The notes below the pieces were generated by a model that ran no database searches, was not told the DNA's origin, and saw only the letters and a list, made by a program, of their open reading frames with translations. A stretch of DNA of 55,923 nt from Chitinophagaceae bacterium (GTDB lineage Bacteria; Bacteroidota; Bacteroidia; Chitinophagales; Chitinophagaceae), in contig JAGQWM010000011.1 of the NCBI GenBank assembly GCA_020437365.1, positions 1 to 55,923 on the forward strand. Direction: 5' to 3'. The translations under genes and the position numbers were made by a program. Below are positions 17,940 to 24,730 of the stretch, piece by piece; position 1 is the stretch's first letter, and each line of letters starts with the position of its first letter.

Positions 17940-18380
17940 TTATTTTAAATTGTCATACACAATTTGCAACACTTCTTTGCAAACATCTATTTTATCGGCA
18001 GGAACTGTTTCCAATGCTTCCTGTAAAGTTTTATCGGCAATGGCCATTGTTTCATCCTGCAATTTTTGTGCTTCCCTGGTCAGGTAAATAAGGTTGATGC
18101 GCCTGTCCTGCTTGGAAGCAACACGTTTAACGAGATTTAGTTTTTCCAAATTATCCACCAATCTTGTAATGCTGGGTTTATCCCTGAAACTGGCATTGCA
18201 AATTTCCTGCTGGCTGATACCATCTTCTTTCCATAAATGATACAACACACTCCATTGCTCAATTGTAATATTCAAACCGGCCTGGTTAAATTTTTTCTGC
18301 AGGCTTCTCGCAATGGCTGTCGATGCTTTGCCGGTAATGAAACTGTACAGTTCGCCTCTTTTAAAATGGTTGTTTGACAT
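17940..18380 (-). CDS. MarR-family transcriptional regulator
   Basis: 146 residues from the ATG at 18380. An upstream ATG at 18455 would run through the promoter region and is rejected. Winged-helix core: QWSVLYHLWKEDGISQQEI, then recognition helix RDKPSITRLVDNLEKLNLV and wing KQDRRINLIYLT, typical of MarR dimers that release DNA on binding small phenolic or acyl ligands. It leads an operon with acyl-CoA dehydrogenase and is divergent from an alpha/beta hydrolase. A 7-bp-armed palindrome at 18381-18400 sits directly before its start codon, so autoregulation and control of both transcripts is a strong inference. Confidence 0.9.
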   Translation of the reverse strand: MSNNHFKRGELYSFITGKASTAIARSLQKKFNQAGLNITIEQWSVLYHLWKEDGISQQEICNASFRDKPSITRLVDNLEKLNLVKRVASKQDRRINLIYLTREAQKLQDETMAIADKTLQEALETVPADKIDVCKEVLQIVYDNLK

Positions 18381-18400
18381 ATAGTTGTTTGTGCAACTAT
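18381..18400. promoter_or_regulatory. Palindrome, candidate MarR operator
   Basis: ATAGTTG-N6-CAACTAT, a perfect inverted repeat with 7-bp arms. Its centre contains the TTTG at 18388-18391 that can serve as -33 element for the plus-strand promoter. It also covers the likely transcription start of the minus-strand promoter. Size and symmetry fit a MarR dimer site. Binding is inferred from position. Confidence 0.65.
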
Positions 18401-18421
18401 TCAAATTTAGTATTATCTTTG
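18388..18421 (+). promoter_or_regulatory. Candidate promoter of the alpha/beta hydrolase gene
   Basis: TTTG at 18388-18391 and TATCTTTG at 18414-18421, spacer 22 nt, 35 bp before the ATG at 18457. The -33 element lies in the centre of the palindrome. Confidence 0.5.
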
Positions 18422-18431
18422 AAATTGACAA
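18402..18431 (-). promoter_or_regulatory. Candidate promoter of the MarR-acyl-CoA dehydrogenase operon
   Basis: On the minus strand TTG (18431-18429), a 19-nt spacer and TAAATTTG (18409-18402), a close match to the Bacteroidota promoter layout. Transcription would start inside the palindrome 18381-18400. Confidence 0.55.
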
Positions 18432-18456
18432 TTTATTTTTTGAATTTTCTGACAAG

Positions 18457-19278
18457 ATGGAGCCCCAATTTCTTCATTTTCATCAATCGAGGCTGGCGTA
18501 CTATCGTTTTGGCCATGGCCCGAAAAATGTCATTTGTTTTCATGGCTACGGAGAAGATGCGTCCATTTTTTCCTGGTTGGGAAATGCTGCCGGTGAAGAA
18601 TTCCGGTTTGTAGTCATTGACTTGCTTTTTCATGGTCAAACGGAATGGCAAAGAGATGAGCCTTTCACCTCCGAAACCTTATCTGCCATTGTTTTGCAAT
18701 TATTGGAAAAAGAAAATCACCCGACAACGGATCAGGAATTTATCCTGATGGGATATAGCCTCGGAGGAAGAATGGCTTTGCAGGTTTACCAATCTTTATT
18801 TATGAAAATCGACAGAATGGTTTTGTTGGCACCCGACGGGTTGAAAGTAAACGGCTGGTATTGGTTAGCCACCCAAACATGGCCGGGTAATCGGCTATTT
18901 AGATTCACCATGCATCATCCGGGTTGGTTTTTCGGTTTATTGAAATGCTTGCAAAAACTTCATCTTGTGAATGCCAGCATTTTCAAATTTGTAAAAAAAT
19001 CTATCGGCGATGCGTCGCAACGTCATTTATTATATGTACGATGGACAGCTTTCAGAAAAATTAAACCACAGCTTGCCATTATTCAAGAAAAAATAAAGCA
19101 AAGACAAACGCCGGTTCGCTTGGTCTATGGCAAACATGATCGTATTATTCTTTCTTCCGTGGGCGAAAAATTTAAAAAAGGAATTGATAAAGAGTGCAAC
19201 ATCACCATCCTCGATGCCGGCCATCATTTACTCCAGGAAAAATTTACAAAAGAAATACTGTCAGCTTTGCAGCAATGA
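18457..19278 (+). CDS. Alpha/beta hydrolase
   Basis: 273 residues from ATG 18457; the frame is open further upstream with a TTG at 18385, but that lies in the promoter region. Fold marks are CFHGYGED (oxyanion hole, near 28-34), nucleophile Ser101 in GYSLGGRMAL, an acidic residue in YGKHDRII and the late His in DAGHHLLQ. No signal peptide, so cytoplasmic. The family covers esterases, thioesterases and others, and the substrate is unknown. Because it shares a control region with a MarR regulator and an acyl-CoA dehydrogenase, an acyl-ester or acyl-thioester role is a reasonable guess. A glycosyltransferase follows 18 bp later. Confidence 0.85.
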   Translation: MEPQFLHFHQSRLAYYRFGHGPKNVICFHGYGEDASIFSWLGNAAGEEFRFVVIDLLFHGQTEWQRDEPFTSETLSAIVLQLLEKENHPTTDQEFILMGYSLGGRMALQVYQSLFMKIDRMVLLAPDGLKVNGWYWLATQTWPGNRLFRFTMHHPGWFFGLLKCLQKLHLVNASIFKFVKKSIGDASQRHLLYVRWTAFRKIKPQLAIIQEKIKQRQTPVRLVYGKHDRIILSSVGEKFKKGIDKECNITILDAGHHLLQEKFTKEILSALQQ

Positions 19279-19296
19279 TTAGTTTTGTTAACCTAC

Positions 19297-20412
19297 ATGG
19301 TTTTGTTCTATATCATCATTATCCTTTTTATTTTGTACAGCCTTTTAATGCTTTATTATTGGCAGGCCTGGCAGTCTATTCCCGTATTTCAAACGAAAAA
19401 TAAACAATCCACTTTAAAAATCTCCGTGATTGTTGCCGCCAGAAATGAAGAAAAAAATATCGGGCAGCTTTTAATGGCCTTACAAAATCAAACCTATCCC
19501 ACATCACTGTTCGAAGTGATTGTTATTGACGATCATTCTACTGATTCAACAGTAGCCATTGTTCAGCAATTTGATTTCGTACAACTTATTTCGCTGCAGG
19601 ATGATACGCTGATAGCTTATAAAAAGAAAGCAATAGAAAAAGGAATTGCTATGGCATCGGGAGAATTTATCGTTACTACCGATGCAGATTGTATTCCCGG
19701 TAAAGACTGGTTGGCTACACTTGCTTCTTTTCAATCTTCAACCGATTCGGTATGTATTGTAGCGCCGGTGGTGTATGAAAGCCGATCTTCATTTCTTTCT
19801 GTATTTCAAACATTGGACTTTATGACATTGCAGGGCATTACTGCAGTTGCTGTTGCCAAAAATTTATTTTCAATGAGCAATGGTGCCAATTTCGGTTATT
19901 CCCAAAAAGTTTTTGAAGCCGTAAATGGATTTAGCGGAATAGATACGATTGCCTCCGGCGATGATGTTTTATTACTACAAAAAATACGTCGGCAATTTCC
20001 AACGAAAGTTCGGTATTTAAAATCGGGTGATGCAATTGTGAAAACAGAACCCTTGCCCGACCTAAAAACTTTTATAGCTCAAAGAAAAAGATGGGCCGGT
20101 AAAACAAAGTTTTATACAGAGCAGAAAATAAAAATCAATCTTTGGCTGGTATTTTTATTGCACCTTTCCATCCTTGCTGCAATTGTGTATAGTTTTTTTC
20201 ATCCAAAATATGGGTTGTTATTACTCGCTTTCTGGTTAGGGAAAACAATAATCGAATTTCCTTTCGTTTATCAGCTGGCAAAGTTTTTTAAAAAGCTATC
20301 ACTAATAAAATATTTTTTTCTGTTGCAACCGGTACATTTTTTTTATACTATTTATATTGGCATTGCCAGCCAACTAGGTAATTATGAATGGAAAGGAAGA
20401 AAACTAAAATAA
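19297..20412 (+). CDS. Membrane glycosyltransferase family 2
   Basis: 371 residues from ATG 19297; a TTG at 19285 would add four. An N-terminal membrane helix is followed by the GT-A domain: VIVAARNEEKNIG, VIVIDDHSTDST, the metal-binding TTDADC (Asp129 and Asp131) and the QRKRWAG acceptor-side motif. Two or three C-terminal helices follow. This arrangement is typical of processive or lipid-linked glycosyltransferases at the inner membrane. The product is unknown. It is probably co-transcribed with the hydrolase, 18 bp upstream. Confidence 0.87.
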   Translation: MVLFYIIIILFILYSLLMLYYWQAWQSIPVFQTKNKQSTLKISVIVAARNEEKNIGQLLMALQNQTYPTSLFEVIVIDDHSTDSTVAIVQQFDFVQLISLQDDTLIAYKKKAIEKGIAMASGEFIVTTDADCIPGKDWLATLASFQSSTDSVCIVAPVVYESRSSFLSVFQTLDFMTLQGITAVAVAKNLFSMSNGANFGYSQKVFEAVNGFSGIDTIASGDDVLLLQKIRRQFPTKVRYLKSGDAIVKTEPLPDLKTFIAQRKRWAGKTKFYTEQKIKINLWLVFLLHLSILAAIVYSFFHPKYGLLLLAFWLGKTIIEFPFVYQLAKFFKKLSLIKYFFLLQPVHFFYTIYIGIASQLGNYEWKGRKLK

Positions 20413-20458
20413 GATTGTATTTATCAAAACAATGAAATACTTAACTTAACTTTCCCCA

Positions 20459-21544
20459 ATGAGCAATAGCATTTCTTTTAGAACGGCGGCCTGGCGAAGG
20501 TTGAGAAAAAATAAAGGTGCTGTTTTTGGTTTAATCATAATTCTGCTGGCAATTCTCATTGCTATTTTTGCTTATTTTATTGCACCGGATCCTTCCCCTT
20601 TTTCCAATAGGATTATTTTGGAAATTGGTGGACAAAAACCCGGGTTCACACAAAAATTTATCAAAGTAAAAAAAGAAAAAGATGTTGCATCAACCGGATT
20701 TTTCCAACAATTGATTGCCGGTCGTGAAGACAAATATTTATACCTTCCTATTCAGCAATTTTCTAATCAAGGTGATAGTGTTGTCGTCCAAAAATTTATT
20801 GATGAAGGCCTTAGCGAAAGAAAAGCGTTTGCCAAATCTGATATATCTGCCGATCCGGTTGTCACCAAAAAATTTCTACTCGGAACGGACAAATATGGCC
20901 GTGATATTTTAAGTCGCATCATTGTAGGAACAAGAGTCAGTTTAAGTGTGGGATTAATTACGGTATTGATTTCTTTAAGTATCGGTTTAATTTTAGGTTC
21001 ACTGGCTGGTTTTTACCGCGGCCGAACAGATACCATCATCATGTGGTTTATTAATGTTATCTGGAGTATTCCCACTTTATTATTGGTATTTGCTATTACA
21101 CTAGTATTGGGAAAAGGTTTTTGGCAAATATTTATTGCGGTTGGTTTAACGATGTGGGTCAGTGTAGCAAGGTTGGTCCGAGGACAAGTATTGGGTGTAC
21201 GTGAGTTAGAATATATTGAAGCGACAAAAGCGTTGGGTTTTTCAAATTTCAAAATTATTGTGCGGCATATCTGGCCAAATATCATGGGGCCGATTATGGT
21301 GATTGCGGCAGCCAATTTTGCTTCTGCGATTGTAATTGAAGCCGGATTGAGTTTTTTAGGAATTGGCGTTCAGCCTCCACAGCCCAGTTGGGGATTGATG
21401 ATAAAAGAAAATTACAATTTCATCATTACACAAAATCCAATGTTGGCATTAGCGCCGGGATTTGCTATAATGCTGTTGGTTTTAGCTTTTAATTTATTAG
21501 GCAACGGACTGCGGGATGCATTGCATGTCAGGGGAAAATTATAA
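20459..21544 (+). CDS. ABC transporter permease, OppC/DppC type
   Basis: 361 residues. The N-terminal segment (TAAWRRLRKNKGAVFGL) and first helix match the OppC_N domain. A ~90-residue periplasmic insert follows, then the five-helix BPD permease domain with the EAA loop EYIEATKALGFSNFKIIV, which contacts the ATPase. The GTDKYGRDILSRI signature of peptide or nickel permeases is clear. No OppB partner, ATPase or binding protein is in the window, so it is an orphan whose partners must be elsewhere. A hairpin terminator directly follows the stop codon. Confidence 0.9.
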   Translation: MSNSISFRTAAWRRLRKNKGAVFGLIIILLAILIAIFAYFIAPDPSPFSNRIILEIGGQKPGFTQKFIKVKKEKDVASTGFFQQLIAGREDKYLYLPIQQFSNQGDSVVVQKFIDEGLSERKAFAKSDISADPVVTKKFLLGTDKYGRDILSRIIVGTRVSLSVGLITVLISLSIGLILGSLAGFYRGRTDTIIMWFINVIWSIPTLLLVFAITLVLGKGFWQIFIAVGLTMWVSVARLVRGQVLGVRELEYIEATKALGFSNFKIIVRHIWPNIMGPIMVIAAANFASAIVIEAGLSFLGIGVQPPQPSWGLMIKENYNFIITQNPMLALAPGFAIMLLVLAFNLLGNGLRDALHVRGKL

Positions 21545-21566
21545 AAAACGGAACTTTCGTTTTTTG
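21543..21566 (+). terminator. Intrinsic terminator after the OppC-type permease
   Basis: Inverted repeat AAAAAACG-N7-CGTTTTTT starting at the stop codon of the permease. The 8-bp stem ends in a T-run, and the A-run on the other side lets it act in both directions. Confidence 0.55.
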
Positions 21567-21642
21567 ATGCCTTTATGAGACTTTGCTATTTTTTACGGTG
21601 CTCCCTCCACAAAAATACCGCTACTTAGGAGCTAAATACAAA

Positions 21643-22200
21643 ACACCGAAGGAGTGGCATTATTATAAAACAGTCAATGAATGTTTCCAATAAACTCCGA
21701 AGGAGTGACACAAAAATGCTACAAAGAATTTTTACTTAGACTTAACGCTGATAAAGCTAAAGCCCAAAACACCGAAGGTGTGCCATTTTTATAATAGTAT
21801 CAACGAAGGTTTCCAATAAACTCCGAAGGAGTGACACAAATACAATATTTCCATTAAAAAAGAGTTTTATCGTAAAAATAAAACCAGTTTCAAAATATTA
21901 TCATTTCAGGATATGCCGCCCCGCCGGGGCTTCGTGGCGGTTGTTCCAGTCGTTTTTACCAGAATTTTGCTCCTACGGAGCTTATTATTAAAATGCAATC
22001 AATGTTGGAGCATTGTACAAAATACCGACAAAAAGTTTTACAAAGCATTTAATACAACGGAGCTAAATACTAAAACACCGAAGGTGTGCCATTATTGTAA
22101 TATTATGAACGAAGATTTTCTACAAACTCCGAAGGAGTGACACAAAAAAGCTACAAAGATTTTTTACTAAGACTTAACGCTGATAAAGTTAAAACACAAA
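21643..22200. repeat. Tandem duplication, copy 1 (558 bp)
   Basis: Matches copy 2 with a constant offset of 558 bp (557 after one indel near the GC-rich palindrome). Holds modules 1-3, one GCCCCGCCGGGGC palindrome (21918-21930) and one GCTCCTACGGAGC palindrome (21969-21981). Two copies of a 62-nt separator lie inside it (21707-21768 and 22139-22200). Confidence 0.8.
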
Positions 22201-22696
22201 ACACCGAAGGTGTGCCATTATTGTAAAATAGTCAATGAATGTATCCAATAAACTCCGAAGGAGTGACACAAAAAAACTATAAGGAATTTTTACTTAGACT
22301 TAACGCTGATAAAGCTAAAGCTCAAAACACCGAAGGTGTGCCATTTTTATAATAGTATCAACGAAGGTTTTCAACAAACTCCGAAGGAGTGACACAAATA
22401 CAATTTTTCCATTAAAATGAGTCTTACCGTAAAAACAAAACCAGTTTTAAAATATTATCATTTCAGGATATGTCGCCCCGCCGGGGCTTCGTGGCGGTCG
22501 TTTCAGTTGTTTTTACCAGAATTTTGCTCCTACGGAGCTTAATATCAAAATGCAATCAGTGTTGCAATATTGTACAAAGCACCAATAAAAAATTTTACAA
22601 AGCATTTAATACAACGGAGCTAAATACTAAAACACCGAAGGTGTAGCATTTTTGTAAAAGTATCAATGAAGGTTTTCAATAAGCCCCGAAGGAGCG
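22201..22696. repeat. Tandem duplication, copy 2 (shortened)
   Basis: Repeats copy 1 with scattered substitutions and lacks the final ~62 nt. It ends four bases before the stop codon of the Lrp-family gene. It contains modules 4-6, the GC palindrome at 22475-22487 and the GCTCCTACGGAGC palindrome at 22526-22538. Confidence 0.8.
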
Positions 22697-22699
22697 GTA

Positions 22700-23164
22700 C
22701 TAAATAACTTGCACATTTCGGTTAAAACTTTCTTCCAGCGAAATAAAAGTTTCCGTTCTCTCAATCCCTTTTATTTTTTGAAGTTGATCATGTAATACAA
22801 ACCGAAGTTGGTCAATGTCCTTACAAACAATTTCCGCAAACATACTATATCCACCTGTCGTATAATTCAACCGGACAATTTCCGGAATCTTCTGAAGTCC
22901 TTTGGCAACAGTATCATACAAAGAACTTTCTTTTAAAAATATACCTATAAACGCAATGACATCATACCCGAGATTTTTAATATCTACCTTCAAACGAGTG
23001 CCTTTGACGATGCCGGCTTCCTGTAATTTCTTAATCCTTACATGAATTGTTCCGGCCGAAACAAATAATTTTTCGCCCAATGCCGCATAAGAAATGGCAG
23101 CATCATCCATCATGTGGTGCATGATGTCCATATCCAATTTGTCAATATTCAAAGAAGTCTCCAT
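22700..23164 (-). CDS. Lrp/AsnC-family transcriptional regulator
   Basis: 154 residues: N-terminal winged HTH (DKLDMDIMHHMMDDAAISYAA, then SAGTIHVRIKKLQEAGIV) and a C-terminal RAM ligand-binding domain (about 70-145). These proteins form dimers to octamers that sense amino acids and control their metabolism or transport. The ligand cannot be told from sequence. Its 3' end touches the repeat field. Its 5' side faces a very AT-rich stretch (23165-23250) and the divergent tRNA-like RNA gene. Confidence 0.9.
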   Translation of the reverse strand: METSLNIDKLDMDIMHHMMDDAAISYAALGEKLFVSAGTIHVRIKKLQEAGIVKGTRLKVDIKNLGYDVIAFIGIFLKESSLYDTVAKGLQKIPEIVRLNYTTGGYSMFAEIVCKDIDQLRFVLHDQLQKIKGIERTETFISLEESFNRNVQVI

Positions 23165-23248
23165 TTTTCCTAACGATTTTAAATTTTATTTATAAATTTA
23201 AACATTTAATTATATAATTTCTATATTTCTAAAATATTTATTAAATAA

Positions 23249-23281
23249 TTTGGAAGAATTATGGCTTTCACTATATATTTG
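23249..23281 (+). promoter_or_regulatory. Promoter of the tRNA-like RNA
   Basis: TTTG at 23249-23252 and TATATTTG at 23274-23281, spacer 21 nt, an excellent fit to the Bacteroidota TTTG/TAnnTTTG promoter. Transcription is expected to start near 23286-23290, about 35 nt before the acceptor-like stem. No open reading frame follows within the RNA. Confidence 0.65.
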
Positions 23282-23323
23282 TTCAATAATTCGGTCGCAA
23301 AGCCGATCAGTTCTTATCAAAAT

Positions 23324-23521
23324 TGTGGGGTGATGAAATTGCGTAAGCACCGGCAGACATGCCCTCTTGTCTCGAGGGTGGGGAGCACAGGATAAACATA
23401 GTATAGAGCCGTTTCGTTTAATGACGGAACGACCAGGGTCGACCACTAAATCGACTTGTCGTCAGACAGGTTTTGTACTACCGCTAACTGCCTCGTGGAG
23501 GTTCGATTCCTCCCCCTACAG
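23324..23521 (+). ncRNA. Structured RNA with tRNA-like ends (candidate new RNA)
   Basis: The 3' end is a canonical T arm, GGAGG-TTCGATT-CCTCC (23497-23513), followed by CCCTACA (23514-23520). CCCTACA pairs over 7 bp with TGTGGGG (23324-23330), 190 nt upstream. After TG, a D-like arm closes with ATG/CAT (23333-23335 with 23358-23360), with GG at 23352-23353 and an extra TGC-GTAA-GCA hairpin in its loop. A 5-bp anticodon-like stem CCCTC/GAGGG with a 7-nt loop TTGTCTC lies at 23362-23378. The variable-region position holds ~118 nt. This closes with a 10-bp helix (23399-23408 with 23471-23480, including G-T pairs) around hairpins at 23410-23431, 23438-23455 and 23455-23470. I see no tmRNA tag frame and no RNase P or SRP signature. 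Pairings were found by eye. Confidence 0.6.
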
Positions 23522-23523
23522 CT

Positions 23524-23557
23524 AAAAACATTCTCTTTCACCGGAGAATGTTTTTTT
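23524..23557 (+). terminator. Intrinsic terminator of the tRNA-like RNA
   Basis: Perfect 10-bp stem AAACATTCTC / GAGAATGTTT (23526-23535 with 23544-23553), 8-nt loop and a T-run. It begins only a few bases after the acceptor-like 3' end, so promoter and terminator frame a transcript of about 270 nt. Confidence 0.8.
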
Positions 23558-23632
23558 ATGTCTTACCTTTTTTAGCACTATTCTTGCAAAGAAGAAATCT
23601 GTATTCTATTTTATATTTTCAACAGCCATATC

Positions 23633-24559
23633 ATGAGAATTATTTTATCCGTTTTATTCAGCCTTTATACTGTTTTCGCATTTGCACAAGATGAAACCGT
23701 AAAAGATTTAAAAAAAGATGCCAATAAAACCATTCAAAAAGATGCCGCAGATACCAGCCATGCTACCTGGAAGAAAGGTGGCCTTTATAGTTTGAACCTG
23801 GCACAGGCATCATTGAATAACTGGGCTGCCGGTGGCGATGAATTCTCCCTTTCTATTAACTCACTGTTAAGCTTATACGCTTTTTATCAAAAAGAAAAAC
23901 ACAGTTGGGACAATACTTTTGATTTCAATTTAGGATATGTAAATACCACAAGTTTGGGTAGCCGAAAAAACGATGATCGTTTTGACCTTTTGTCAAAATA
24001 TGGATATGCACTGAATTCAAAATTAAATTTGAGTGGACTTTTTAACTTGCGTTCACAATTTTTCAAAGGTTATACATTCCCGAATAATGTAAAAACTTTT
24101 GCTTCTGATTTTATGGCACCGGGTTATATTTTATTGAGTGCAGGGTTAGATTATAAACCGACTAAAGATCTATCTATTTTTATTTCTCCTTCCACAGCTC
24201 GTTGGGTTATTGTAAAAGACACGGCACTTTCCAATAAAGGAGCTTACGGTGTAATGCCAGGCAAAAAATCGATTTTAGAATTTGGTGCTTTTGCCTCTGT
24301 CAATTACTTAAAAGCTATTAGTAAAAATATTAGCTACAAAGGACGCCTGGATTTATTTTCCAATTACAAAAAGAAACCTCAGAATGTAGATGTGTATATG
24401 TCGAATTTATTTACCGCAAAAATTATTAAAGTGCTGGCGGTTTCCTGGGGCCTTGATCTTATCTATGATGATGATGTTCGTTTATTCGGACCTACACAAA
24501 GTTCTCCCGGTTTGCAAGTAAAATCTATTGTCGGTATCGGATTACTATTAAAGTTTTAA
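23633..24559 (+). CDS. DUF3078 outer-membrane beta-barrel protein, copy 1
   Basis: 308 residues with a signal peptide ending AFAQ. The mature part has alternating hydrophobic strands and ends with a membrane-strand residue (final LLLKF), typical of an outer-membrane barrel. Conserved blocks are GGLYSLNLAQASLNNWAAGGDE, then LGSRKNDDRFDLLSKYGYAL and YDDDVRLFGPT, which match DUF3078 proteins of Bacteroidota. Function is unknown. The next gene is a clear paralog with the same blocks, so the pair arose by tandem duplication. It lies directly downstream of the terminator of the tRNA-like RNA. Confidence 0.85.
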   Translation: MRIILSVLFSLYTVFAFAQDETVKDLKKDANKTIQKDAADTSHATWKKGGLYSLNLAQASLNNWAAGGDEFSLSINSLLSLYAFYQKEKHSWDNTFDFNLGYVNTTSLGSRKNDDRFDLLSKYGYALNSKLNLSGLFNLRSQFFKGYTFPNNVKTFASDFMAPGYILLSAGLDYKPTKDLSIFISPSTARWVIVKDTALSNKGAYGVMPGKKSILEFGAFASVNYLKAISKNISYKGRLDLFSNYKKKPQNVDVYMSNLFTAKIIKVLAVSWGLDLIYDDDVRLFGPTQSSPGLQVKSIVGIGLLLKF

Positions 24560-24730
24560 CGAACAGTTGTTATTGATATCAATCAAACTTTTTCAAATTA
24601 TCAAATTCATTATTTCCTTTTAACGTTTCCTTGTACGCAAGTGGTTTATTTTTTTAGGTATCTTATAGTATCTTAGCGGCTTCCAATCCGAAACCTATTG
24701 ATTTTGCAATTTTAAAACCGCACTAAAAAA

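Larger units (their letters stand above)
21643..22696. repeat. Non-coding repeat field of small palindromes in 64-bp modules
   Basis: About 1.15 kb (21545-22699) holds no credible gene. It contains six modules, each a 13-bp palindrome ACACCGAAGGTGT, a 38-nt spacer and a 13-bp palindrome ACTCCGAAGGAGT: 21643-21706, 21769-21832, 22075-22138, 22201-22264, 22327-22390 and 22632-22695. The outer copies are slightly degenerate. The spacer length never varies although its sequence does. Modules are separated by 62 or 241-242 nt. The long separators carry two more palindromes, GCCCCGCCGGGGC and GCTCCTACGGAGC. All four types have 5-bp arms around a 3-nt centre. They look like dispersed intergenic palindromic elements of Bacteroidota. 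Confidence 0.85.

Noticed and set aside
18385..18456. Longer N-terminus for the alpha/beta hydrolase
   Set aside because: It would begin with TTG inside the MarR palindrome and -33 region, and the added residues do not fit the fold.
21913..22140. 75-residue open frame inside the repeat field
   Set aside because: It runs through palindromes and the duplicated region, has no codon pattern or recognisable motif, and the equivalent frame is not intact in copy 2.
21643..22696. CRISPR array
   Set aside because: The repeats are short 13-bp palindromes of four types with mixed spacing (38, 62, 241-242 nt), the intervening sequences are themselves repeated, and no cas gene is present.
23210..23446. 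78-residue open frame on the minus strand within the RNA gene
   Set aside because: It lies antisense to the promoter and folded RNA, starts in the middle of the structure and shows no protein-like composition.
23324..23521. tmRNA, ordinary tRNA or group I intron-interrupted tRNA
   Set aside because: No tag reading frame ending in ALAA or similar, no typical tmRNA 5' segment, a D-loop with an 11-nt insertion and a variable region of ~118 nt, and no group I core motif (the AGACTA/TAGTC pair) is visible. I keep a derived tRNA as an alternative.
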